Shown here: positions 1 to 5,868 of the stretch, piece by piece
How positions within the stretch are numbered: the first letter of the stretch is position 1
Layout of the letters: each line of letters starts with the position of its first letter
From: an uncultured Lachnospiraceae bacterium
GTDB lineage: Bacteria > Bacillota > Clostridia > Lachnospirales > Anaerotignaceae
Length of the DNA: 5,868 nt
Direction: 5' to 3'
Assembly (NCBI GenBank): GCA_944384285.1
Contig: CALWSX010000089.1
Coordinates: 1-5,868 of the forward strand
Translations under genes and position numbers: made by a program
The notes under the pieces: generated by a model
Told to the model about the DNA's origin: nothing
The model's input: the letters and a program-made list of their open reading frames with translations, nothing else
Database searches by the model: none

Positions 1-458
1 TTAAGACCTTCTATCAGTTTTGCAAAAAAGCCTTTTTTAGGTTTTTGCTCTACTTCAATTTCTTCCTGTATTTCATTTTCTTCTGTTTCTTGTAATTGGG
101 TTTCTAAATTTTCTTCCTTCAAAGTAACTTCTTCTGAAATTTCTTCAGTTTCAGGTTTCTCATTATCATTTTCTGATTCGATATTGTCTGTTTTATTTTC
201 TTCTGTTATCTCTTCTTCTTTTTCGTCAAAAGAGTTTAATTTTTCATCTTCTTCAAAAGTTTCATCTGTAACTTCTGTAATTTCTGTATCTTCTGTTACT
301 TTTTCATCTATAGAGATGTCTTCATTTTTTTCTTCAGTATCTTCTTTTGTGTCTTCTTCAGTATTTTCGGAATTATCAGAGATAAGGCTCTCCTCATTTT
401 TTGCTATTTCTTCGTTATTAACTTCTTCATCTTTCTTTTTTCTTTTCCAAAAAAACAT
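1..458 (-). CDS. ftsY: Signal recognition particle receptor FtsY, N-terminal part (3' end outside window)
   Basis: FtsY is the SRP receptor GTPase that docks ribosome-SRP complexes at the cytoplasmic membrane. Only the first 152 codons are present; the frame is open at base 1. The protein starts MFFWKRKKKD, an aromatic and basic tip comparable to the membrane-binding N-terminus of other FtsY proteins. Residues of about 10 to 138 form a low-complexity acidic arm rich in Glu, Thr, Asn and Asp (about 46 Glu by my count). The last visible residues, KKGFFAKLIEGL, match the basic amphipathic helix that normally opens the FtsY NG domain. The GTPase motifs lie beyond the edge, so identity rests on this junction, the acidic arm and the position after smc. 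The ATG at 458 is preceded by GGAGGA at 470-465. The gene begins 16 bases after smc stops, so it is probably co-transcribed. A different protein with an acidic N-terminus is possible but less likely. Confidence 0.88.
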   Translation of the reverse strand, partial: MFFWKRKKKDEEVNNEEIAKNEESLISDNSENTEEDTKEDTEEKNEDISIDEKVTEDTEITEVTDETFEEDEKLNSFDEKEEEITEENKTDNIESENDNEKPETEEISEEVTLKEENLETQLQETEENEIQEEIEVEQKPKKGFFAKLIEGL

Positions 459-464
459 TATTAT

Positions 465-470
465 TCCTCC
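465..470 (-). promoter_or_regulatory. Ribosome binding site of ftsY
   Basis: On the minus strand GGAGGA sits 6 bases before the ATG at 458. It is a near-perfect Shine-Dalgarno sequence and fixes the start of ftsY. It fills much of the 16-base gap after the smc stop codon, leaving no room for a terminator or separate promoter there. Confidence 0.85.
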
Positions 471-474
471 ATTT

Positions 475-3400
475 TTATTTTAAATCTACAGAAACAGGCT
501 TACTTATACCTTGTTCCTGCATTGTTATACCATACATAACATCTGCAGCTTCCATAGTTCCTTTTCTATGTGTTATAACGATAAACTGTGTATCATTAGA
601 AAGTTTTTTAAGAAAATCCGAATACCTTGTAACATTGGCATCGTCCAAAGAGGCCTCAATTTCATCAAGTATACAAAACGGTGATGGTTTTAATTTTAAA
701 ATAGAAAACAAAAGCGATATGGCTGTAAGAGCCTTTTCCCCACCAGAAAGAAGCTGCATATTTTGCAATTTTTTTCCTGGAGGCTGTACAACTATTTCTA
801 TATTGCTGTTTAAAATATCTATTTCGTTTTCAAGAGATAAATACGCTTTACCCCCACCAAAAAGCTCTGAAAAAACTTGATTAAAGCTATCAGATATTTT
901 TGAAAACTCTGCTCTAAACTTATCTTTCATCATAGTTGAAAGTTCTTTTATAAGTTTTTCCAATTTTTCTTCTGTTTCCAATATGTCATCTCTTTGCTCT
1001 GAAAGGAAATCAAGACGCTCTTTTACTTCTTTATATTCTTCTATTGAATTTACATTTATATTCCCTAAATTTTTAATCTTTTGCTTTATTGATTTTGCTT
1101 CTGATTCTGCTTTTCTTTGAGAAATATCTGTTTCTGTATTTTTTACATCTTCATATGTAATTTCATAGTTTTCCCAAATAGAATTTACAATATATTCTTT
1201 TTCTCTTGTAAGATTTTCTGTTTTAGAAATTATTCTGTAAAGATCGTTTTCAAGCATTGAAATATTTCTGTAGTTTTCTTCTGCCTGTGAGCTTAAACTC
1301 TCTGTTTTTAAATTGATATCATTTCTTTTTTCTATAAGATTTGATATTTCTTCTTTACAAAATTTTGACTTTTGATCTAAGTTAATTATTTCATCTTTAA
1401 TTTTTGTTATTTCTTCATTTTTATTATTTAAAAATTCAACTGCTGATACTTTTTTCTTTTTGGCTTCTTCATTTTTTATAAGAATACTGTTTATTATTTC
1501 TTCTGAATTATAAATATCCTTATTTAATATATCAATATTATTTTCTAAGTCGTTAATTCTAACTTTCTTTTGAGTAATAATATTATTAAGTTCATCTCTA
1601 CCTGTTTTATCAAAATCAACATCAGATGTAAATTTTGATATTTTTTCTTCCAAAAGTTTGATTTCTTTCTCATTATTATTAAGGTTATCATTTAAACAAG
1701 TAATTTTAGAACTAAATGTTTTAATATCATCTTCTATTTTAATTCTTGTACTGTCAAAAGATTTTATTTTTGTCTCCTTTTCCAAGTAAAGATTTTTAAA
1801 AGATGCTAATTTCTCATTACCTGTAAGAAGTAAAATATCTATATCATTTTGTTCCTTTGAGCATTCTTCCAATGATATAAGAATATCACCCAAAGATTCC
1901 TTTTTCTCTACAAGTTCATTTTGTTTTTTTATGAGTTTTTCTTTTAACTCTGCTATATAAGAAGAAATTTCTGAAATTTCTCTTGTTCTTGCAAAAATAT
2001 TAGTTGTTTTTTTAGATACACTACCACCAGTTATAGATCCTGATGTACTTAAAACTTCTCCTGAAAGAGTTACAATTTTATATTTTTGATTTATTTCTTT
2101 TGAAAGTTTTAATCCATTCTCAAGATTATCAACAATAAGTATTTTTTCAAGAAGGCTTGAAAATACATTCTCATATTTTTTATCATATGTTATAAGATTT
2201 TTTGCACTTCCTAAAACACCCTCCTTAAGAATTAATTTATCAAATTCAAAATTTCGTTCTCTTTTTCTTACCGTTGTGAGAGGGAGGAATGTAGCTCGTC
2301 CCAATTTTTTTTCTTTTAAATACTTAATTGATACTTTTGCGTCATTTTCATTTTCTGTAACAATGTGCTGAATACCATCTCCAAGAGCAATCTCAATTGC
2401 GGTTTCATATTTTTTTTCAACATAAACAAGTTCTCCAACAGCCCCGCAAACTCCTCTAAAATCAGGATTATTTTTTGATTTTTCAAGCAATATATTTTTT
2501 ACACTGTTAAAAAAGCCTTCATGCTCATATTCCATCTCTTTAAGAAGAGAAAGACGAGATTCTTTTTCCGCCAGTTCTTTTTCATAAACATTTATTTCTT
2601 CTGAAAGTTTGTCTTTGATTTTTACAAGCTCATCTTTTTTAGATGTAAAAACATTTATATTTTTAATAATTATATCTTTTTCATCTGTATAATCTTTTAT
2701 TTTTGATTCATAATACAGTATTTCTTTTTTGATATCTTCAGAATTTTTAAGTTCTTCCTCTTTTTCCTTTGCTTTTTCTTTTAACTCATTTTCCTTTTGT
2801 GTTAAATAAGTTTTGTTTTTTATAATTTGTTCTTTTATATCTGAAGATTTTTTTATATTTTCTATTATTTTAGTTTGATATTCTTTTACAATATCCTCAT
2901 TCTTTGTAATATTTTTTATAGTTTCCTCATATTCGGATATTAAAAAATTCAAATTATTCTCTTCTTCTTGTTTTTCTTGTTTTATTTCAATTAACTTATT
3001 TTCAAAACTTTGTTTATTAGATTTTAATTCTTCCAATCTAACAAGTTCGTTTTTAATATTTTCTTCAATTTCTTCAACAAAACGTATATTATTATTTATT
3101 TGGTCATTAAATCTTTTAATATTACCTTCAAACGATTCCTTTTTAAGACTTAAATTAGTTATTTCCTCATTTAATTCCTGTATTTTATCATTTAAAGAAT
3201 TAACAATGCTTCCTGATTTTTTTATTTGGTCTTTTATATCTTCTGATGTAGCTTTATGATTTTCAATTTCTTCAGATATAATTTCTTTTTTTGAATTAAG
3301 ATTTAAAATTTCGTTTTCGGCATATTCATATCTATTTTTAAATATTATTATTTCAAAATTTTTAAGAGTTTCAAAAAGCATTAAATATTCTTTTGCCTTT

Positions 3401-4029
3401 TCAGATTCTTCTTTAAGAGATTCTTCTCTCCCTGCAAGCTCGTTTATAATATCTGTTACTCTTAAAAGATTTTGTCTTTCTTTCTCAAGTTTTGAAATTG
3501 ACTCATTTTTTCTGCTTTTAAATTTTACTATTCCTGTTGCTTCTTCAAAAATACGACGTCTATCTTCTGGCTTTCCGCTTATTATTTCGTCAATCTTTCC
3601 TTGACTAATTATAGAATAGCCTTCTCGCCCAATTCCCGTATCCATAAAAAGCTCAAAAATATCTTTAAGACGACATTCTGTACCATTAATAAGATAATTG
3701 CTGTCACCGGAACGGAAAACACGCCTTGTAACAGTCACTTCGGAATATGGAATTTGTAGTCTTTGTTCTTCATTATCTATAGTGAGAGAAACTTCTGCAA
3801 AACCTATAGGTTTTCTGTTTGCAGTACCGGAAAATATAACATCTTCCATTTTATCTCCTCTTAAAGACTTTATTTTCTGTTCCCCAAGTACCCACCTTAC
3901 AGCATCAGAAATATTACTTTTTCCACTTCCGTTTGGGCCTACTATTGCCGTTATTCCTTTGTCAAAATCAAATCTTACTTTATCCGGAAATGATTTAAAA
4001 CCTATTAAATCAAGTCGTTTTAGGTACAT
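475..4029 (-). CDS. smc: Chromosome partition/condensation protein SMC
   Basis: SMC is the ATPase core of the bacterial condensin. It dimerises, binds the kleisin ScpA with ScpB, and organises and helps segregate the chromosome. The 1184-residue length is typical (B. subtilis Smc is about 1186). The N-terminal head carries Walker A GPNGSGKS (31-38), the R-loop arginine R57 in SLRGDKMED, and Q-loop Q143 in ISQGKID. A coiled coil spans roughly 165-520. The hinge runs from about 523 (DFRGVCGAVGEL) to about 670 (SGSITGGS), with its conserved glycines. A returning coiled coil covers about 680-1030. The C-terminal head has signature LSGGE (1094-1098), Walker B ILDEIEA with D1122 and catalytic E1123, the D-loop, and H-loop H1154 in THRKGTMEAADV. 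All ATPase motifs are intact. The ATG at 4029 gives the family-standard start MYLKRLDLIGFKSF. It follows radA by 24 bases and precedes ftsY by 16, with no terminator at either junction. Confidence 0.99.
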   Translation of the reverse strand: MYLKRLDLIGFKSFPDKVRFDFDKGITAIVGPNGSGKSNISDAVRWVLGEQKIKSLRGDKMEDVIFSGTANRKPIGFAEVSLTIDNEEQRLQIPYSEVTVTRRVFRSGDSNYLINGTECRLKDIFELFMDTGIGREGYSIISQGKIDEIISGKPEDRRRIFEEATGIVKFKSRKNESISKLEKERQNLLRVTDIINELAGREESLKEESEKAKEYLMLFETLKNFEIIIFKNRYEYAENEILNLNSKKEIISEEIENHKATSEDIKDQIKKSGSIVNSLNDKIQELNEEITNLSLKKESFEGNIKRFNDQINNNIRFVEEIEENIKNELVRLEELKSNKQSFENKLIEIKQEKQEEENNLNFLISEYEETIKNITKNEDIVKEYQTKIIENIKKSSDIKEQIIKNKTYLTQKENELKEKAKEKEEELKNSEDIKKEILYYESKIKDYTDEKDIIIKNINVFTSKKDELVKIKDKLSEEINVYEKELAEKESRLSLLKEMEYEHEGFFNSVKNILLEKSKNNPDFRGVCGAVGELVYVEKKYETAIEIALGDGIQHIVTENENDAKVSIKYLKEKKLGRATFLPLTTVRKRERNFEFDKLILKEGVLGSAKNLITYDKKYENVFSSLLEKILIVDNLENGLKLSKEINQKYKIVTLSGEVLSTSGSITGGSVSKKTTNIFARTREISEISSYIAELKEKLIKKQNELVEKKESLGDILISLEECSKEQNDIDILLLTGNEKLASFKNLYLEKETKIKSFDSTRIKIEDDIKTFSSKITCLNDNLNNNEKEIKLLEEKISKFTSDVDFDKTGRDELNNIITQKKVRINDLENNIDILNKDIYNSEEIINSILIKNEEAKKKKVSAVEFLNNKNEEITKIKDEIINLDQKSKFCKEEISNLIEKRNDINLKTESLSSQAEENYRNISMLENDLYRIISKTENLTREKEYIVNSIWENYEITYEDVKNTETDISQRKAESEAKSIKQKIKNLGNINVNSIEEYKEVKERLDFLSEQRDDILETEEKLEKLIKELSTMMKDKFRAEFSKISDSFNQVFSELFGGGKAYLSLENEIDILNSNIEIVVQPPGKKLQNMQLLSGGEKALTAISLLFSILKLKPSPFCILDEIEASLDDANVTRYSDFLKKLSNDTQFIVITHRKGTMEAADVMYGITMQEQGISKPVSVDLK

Positions 4030-4033
4030 ATAA

Positions 4034-4040
4034 CCACCCT
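4034..4040 (-). promoter_or_regulatory. Ribosome binding site of smc
   Basis: The minus strand reads AAGGGTGGT (4041-4033) just before the smc ATG at 4029. AGGGTGG is an imperfect Shine-Dalgarno core only 4-5 bases from the start, weaker than the one for ftsY. It lies within the 24 bases separating the radA stop from the smc start. Confidence 0.6.
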
Positions 4041-4053
4041 TTTAACCAATTTT

Positions 4054-5427
4054 TTATGTAAATAAAATATTTAAAACTTCCTGTATATTCTTACATTCCG
4101 TAACTTCAATTTTTATTTTATTATTTTTTATTCCACTATTTTTTGATACAAAAACTCTTTCAAAACCCATTCTGTCAAGCTCTTTAACTCTAAGTTCCAA
4201 AGATGGAACTTTTTTAAGTTCTCCTGTTAATCCTACATCTGCAATAAAAGCATATCCTGAAGGAATAGGTTTATTATATACAGAAGAGGCTATGCTTGTC
4301 ATTACCGCAAGGTTTGTTGCCTGTTCTCTTAATTTTATACCACCTGTTGTCTTTATTACAACATTTTTATCATAAAGATTGATCTTTCCCCTCTGTTCAA
4401 GAATAGAAATAATTGTATTAAGGTGTTCTCTCCTTAATGCTTCACCTATTCTTGAAGGATATGGCGTATAAGAATTTGAAACAAGACTTTCAATTTCAGT
4501 AATTATAGGTCTTGAACCTTCTCTTATAACAGAAATAGAAGACCCGCATACCTGTTCGTCTTTAGATCTTTTTGTTATAAAGTATTCAGAAGGATTATCT
4601 ATTGAATAAAGCCCTTTTTCGGTCATTTTAAAGAAACCCATTTCTCCAGTTCTTCCAAAACGGTTTTTTGTTGAAATAATGCTTCTTAATTCCTCTTCTT
4701 CGTTACCTTCAAGAATTAAAACCGTATCAACAATATGTTCTAAAGATCTAAGCCCTGCAAGCTCGTCACTTTTATTCATTTGACCTATTATAATAATTGA
4801 CCTTGGTCTTTTTGAGTTTTTCGCATTTTTTAAAAGTTCATTTGCACATTCCATAGTCTGTGTAGGATTTCCTGCTCTTGCCGGTGAAAACTCTTTAAGA
4901 GAAAAGGTCTGGATACTGTCTATTACTATAACATCAGGGTCTATTTTGTCTATAGCTCCCAATACATTATTCATACTGTTATCTGAAATTATCCATAAAT
5001 TTTCGCTTATTTCATCTAAAATACGATCTGCTCTGTTTTTTACCTGTGAAACACTTTCTTCGCCGGTTGCATAAAGTGTTTTTTTCCCTTTTTTGGATAT
5101 TTCATTAAGAATAGTAAGCGAAAGTGTAGATTTTCCCCCTCCAGGAGGTGATGTAAGGATAATAAGAGAATCTTTTACAATCCCGCCTCCTGTTACTCTG
5201 TCAAATTCATTGATACCTGTTAAAATTCTGTCTGCTTTTTCTGTAAGTACTTCAGACAATTTTTGTATATCTTCAACATCTGTTTTTAACACAGAAATTA
5301 AAGGGCTTTCTTTCCCATCAGTTTTTTCTTCAAATGTATTCCATTCTTCACAATTTGGGCATCTTCCAAGCCATTTTGGGCTTTTATATCCACATTCGGA
5401 ACAAATAAAATATTTCTTTTCTTTCAT
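4054..5427 (-). CDS. radA: DNA repair protein RadA/Sms
   Basis: RadA (Sms) is a RecA-like hexameric ATPase that promotes branch migration during recombinational repair and natural transformation. With the ATG at 5427 it has 457 residues, the usual family length. In order: a zinc finger C9-x2-C12 and C23-x2-C26; a RecA-type ATPase core with Walker A PPGGGKST (94-101), the GEES motif (122-125) and Walker B VIVIDS (D170); the RadA-specific KNRFG motif at 254-258; and a C-terminal Lon-protease-like domain ending in the conserved DVGLTGELKKVPSLELRVKE segment. Two places differ from consensus: the first Walker A position is Ser93 rather than Gly, and the usual GHVTK segment reads GQMNK (215-219). 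The frame extends to a TTG at 5451, adding 8 residues, but that codon lacks a ribosome binding site. The ATG has GGGTGAT 7 bases upstream and gives a typical start before the zinc finger. It probably leads a radA-smc-ftsY transcript. Confidence 0.97.
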   Translation of the reverse strand: MKEKKYFICSECGYKSPKWLGRCPNCEEWNTFEEKTDGKESPLISVLKTDVEDIQKLSEVLTEKADRILTGINEFDRVTGGGIVKDSLIILTSPPGGGKSTLSLTILNEISKKGKKTLYATGEESVSQVKNRADRILDEISENLWIISDNSMNNVLGAIDKIDPDVIVIDSIQTFSLKEFSPARAGNPTQTMECANELLKNAKNSKRPRSIIIIGQMNKSDELAGLRSLEHIVDTVLILEGNEEEELRSIISTKNRFGRTGEMGFFKMTEKGLYSIDNPSEYFITKRSKDEQVCGSSISVIREGSRPIITEIESLVSNSYTPYPSRIGEALRREHLNTIISILEQRGKINLYDKNVVIKTTGGIKLREQATNLAVMTSIASSVYNKPIPSGYAFIADVGLTGELKKVPSLELRVKELDRMGFERVFVSKNSGIKNNKIKIEVTECKNIQEVLNILFT

Positions 5428-5434
5428 AAGCTTT

Positions 5435-5441
5435 ATCACCC
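5435..5441 (-). promoter_or_regulatory. Ribosome binding site that decides the radA start
   Basis: GGGTGAT on the minus strand matches the 3' part of the AGGAGGTGAT consensus and lies 7 bases before the ATG at 5427. It supports this ATG over the upstream in-frame TTG at 5451, which has only an AT-rich stretch before it. Confidence 0.65.
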
Positions 5442-5456
5442 ATATTTTCAAGCAAT

Positions 5457-5462
5457 ATTATA
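5457..5462 (-). promoter_or_regulatory. Possible -10 box of a radA-smc-ftsY promoter
   Basis: A perfect TATAAT lies on the minus strand 29 bases before the radA ATG. It would place transcription start near 5450 and give a leader of about 23 bases, enough to include the ribosome binding site. I see no good -35 box at 16-18 bases upstream; that position falls in the loop of the preceding terminator (AGTAAC at 17-base spacing). TATAAT is easily met by chance in AT-rich DNA, so the call rests mainly on position: a promoter is needed downstream of a terminator. Confidence 0.4.
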
Positions 5463-5503
5463 AAAAAAGCTGATTTTAGGTTACTCCTAAAAAATCAGCT
5501 TTT
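5463..5503 (-). terminator. Rho-independent terminator of the upstream gene
   Basis: On the minus strand AAAAGCTGATTTTTTAGG, loop AGTAA, then CCTAAAATCAGCTTTT forms a hairpin. It has an outer 9-bp stem, an inner 4-bp A/T stem, a 2-base T bulge and a 3-bp AGG/CCT top. The descending arm runs directly into TTTTTT. It lies 23 bases after the stop codon of the gene at 5527-5868 and so closes that unit before radA. Read on the plus strand the hairpin is followed by a weaker TTTTATTT tail, but no plus-strand gene is visible for it to serve. Confidence 0.88.
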
Positions 5504-5526
5504 ATTTACGATAAGAATAAGATTTT

Positions 5527-5868
5527 TTAACCTATCTTTTTAACAATAACATCAGATGAAGAATCTTTAAGTTCAACACTGAAATTAACTTTTCCGGCTA
5601 TTGTAGATTCTATATTTCCGATATTTACTCCATTAACTATAATTCTGAAAATAGAATTAGGTGCAAGCTCAAGAGTAATCTGAGCATCTTCTGAACCTTC
5701 AACTGTAAACATAACCTCTTCACTGTTTACTGCTGAGAATTTATGTACTGTAACACCTGGAACAGACTCAAAAACAAGTCTTCCGTTTTTTTCTAATCGT
5801 GTAATTTCATTAAAAGTTTTTACTTTATAAAGATCATTTTCAACTTCAAAATCAAGAACTTTTTTCTT
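5527..5868 (-). CDS. Small conserved clostridial protein, often labelled 'endosialidase', C-terminal part
   Basis: The frame is open from the window edge at 5868 to the TAA at 5529-5527, giving 113 residues without a start; an internal ATG at 5712 is not the likely start because similar-looking coding sequence continues upstream of it. From memory, the segment DLYKVKTFNEITRLEKNG, followed by FESVPGVTVHKF and then VEGSEDAQITLEL, matches a family of roughly 130-140 residues common in Clostridia and usually labelled endosialidase. About 25 N-terminal residues would then be missing. The second half alternates hydrophobic and polar residues with turns (IIVNGVNIGNI, KVNFSVELKD), suggesting an all-beta sandwich. 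No signal peptide or membrane segment is visible in the part present. True function is unknown, and the piece is too small for a sialidase propeller. It is separated from radA by a terminator and is probably a separate transcription unit. Confidence 0.8.
   Translation of the reverse strand, partial: KKKVLDFEVENDLYKVKTFNEITRLEKNGRLVFESVPGVTVHKFSAVNSEEVMFTVEGSEDAQITLELAPNSIFRIIVNGVNIGNIESTIAGKVNFSVELKDSSSDVIVKKIG

Noticed and set aside
184..483. Plus-strand open frame of 99 codons, Ser/Phe-rich
   Set aside because: It is the antisense of the GAA/GAT-rich acidic arm of ftsY (TTC and TCT repeats read as Phe and Ser). Low complexity, no ribosome binding site, no family resemblance.
635..880. Plus-strand open frame of 81 codons
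   Set aside because: Lies wholly antisense to the conserved ATPase head of smc, where codon constraint keeps the opposite strand open by chance. No initiation signal.
901..3540. Many short T-rich and TTC-rich runs on the plus strand that look like repeats
   Set aside because: They are the complement of Lys/Glu/Asn-rich coiled-coil codons of SMC in AT-rich DNA; I found no exact periodic unit.
3698..4033. Plus-strand open frame of 111 codons
   Set aside because: Antisense to the conserved N-terminal head of smc, including Walker A. Not a plausible protein.
5428..5451. TTG at 5451 as the radA start, adding 8 residues
   Set aside because: No Shine-Dalgarno before it, and the extra residues do not resemble known RadA N-termini; the ATG at 5427 has GGGTGAT at good spacing.
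5093..5473. Plus-strand open frame of 126 codons
   Set aside because: Antisense to the radA zinc finger and Walker A region and running into the terminator. The minus-strand radA reading explains the conservation.
5527..5712. A complete 61-residue gene starting at the ATG at 5712
   Set aside because: The same frame stays open from 5713 to the window edge, and that upstream part carries the most recognisable family segment, so 5712 is an internal methionine.

Overview
The window is strongly AT-rich, and every gene I can support lies on the minus strand. It reads as an ordinary low-GC Firmicutes (Clostridia-like) chromosomal housekeeping segment. The assignment rests on base composition, strong GGAGG-type ribosome binding sites, a Bacillus-type SMC protein next to ftsY, and an upstream gene resembling a small clostridial protein. 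The genus cannot be named from this window.

In transcription order (right to left) the layout is as follows. (1) 5868-5527 is the 3' part of a small all-beta-looking protein, open to the window edge. It resembles a clostridial family that databases often label 'endosialidase', a name I doubt. (2) 5503-5463 is a rho-independent terminator closing that gene. A TATAAT box starts inside the terminator's T-tract and is a plausible -10 for the next unit. (3) 5427-4054 is radA (sms), a DNA repair/branch-migration ATPase that departs from the family consensus at the start of Walker A and in the motif after Walker B. (4) 4029-475 is smc, a complete 1184-residue chromosome condensation ATPase with every catalytic motif intact. 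(5) 458-1 is the 5' part of ftsY, the signal recognition particle receptor, with a long glutamate-rich N-terminal domain; its GTPase domain lies outside the window.

radA, smc and ftsY are separated by only 24 and 16 bases, with no terminator between them, so they are probably one transcript. smc-ftsY adjacency is common in Firmicutes, usually with rnc (RNase III) just upstream; here radA occupies that position. The grouping joins DNA recombination/repair, chromosome organisation and membrane-protein targeting, without implying a shared pathway.

I saw no mobile element, CRISPR array, tRNA, rRNA or riboswitch, and no gene-free stretch over about 100 bases. I found no convincing new biological system. 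The points worth a second look are the RadA motif changes, the terminator/promoter overlap, the gene order, the acidic FtsY arm and the doubtful name of the upstream gene.
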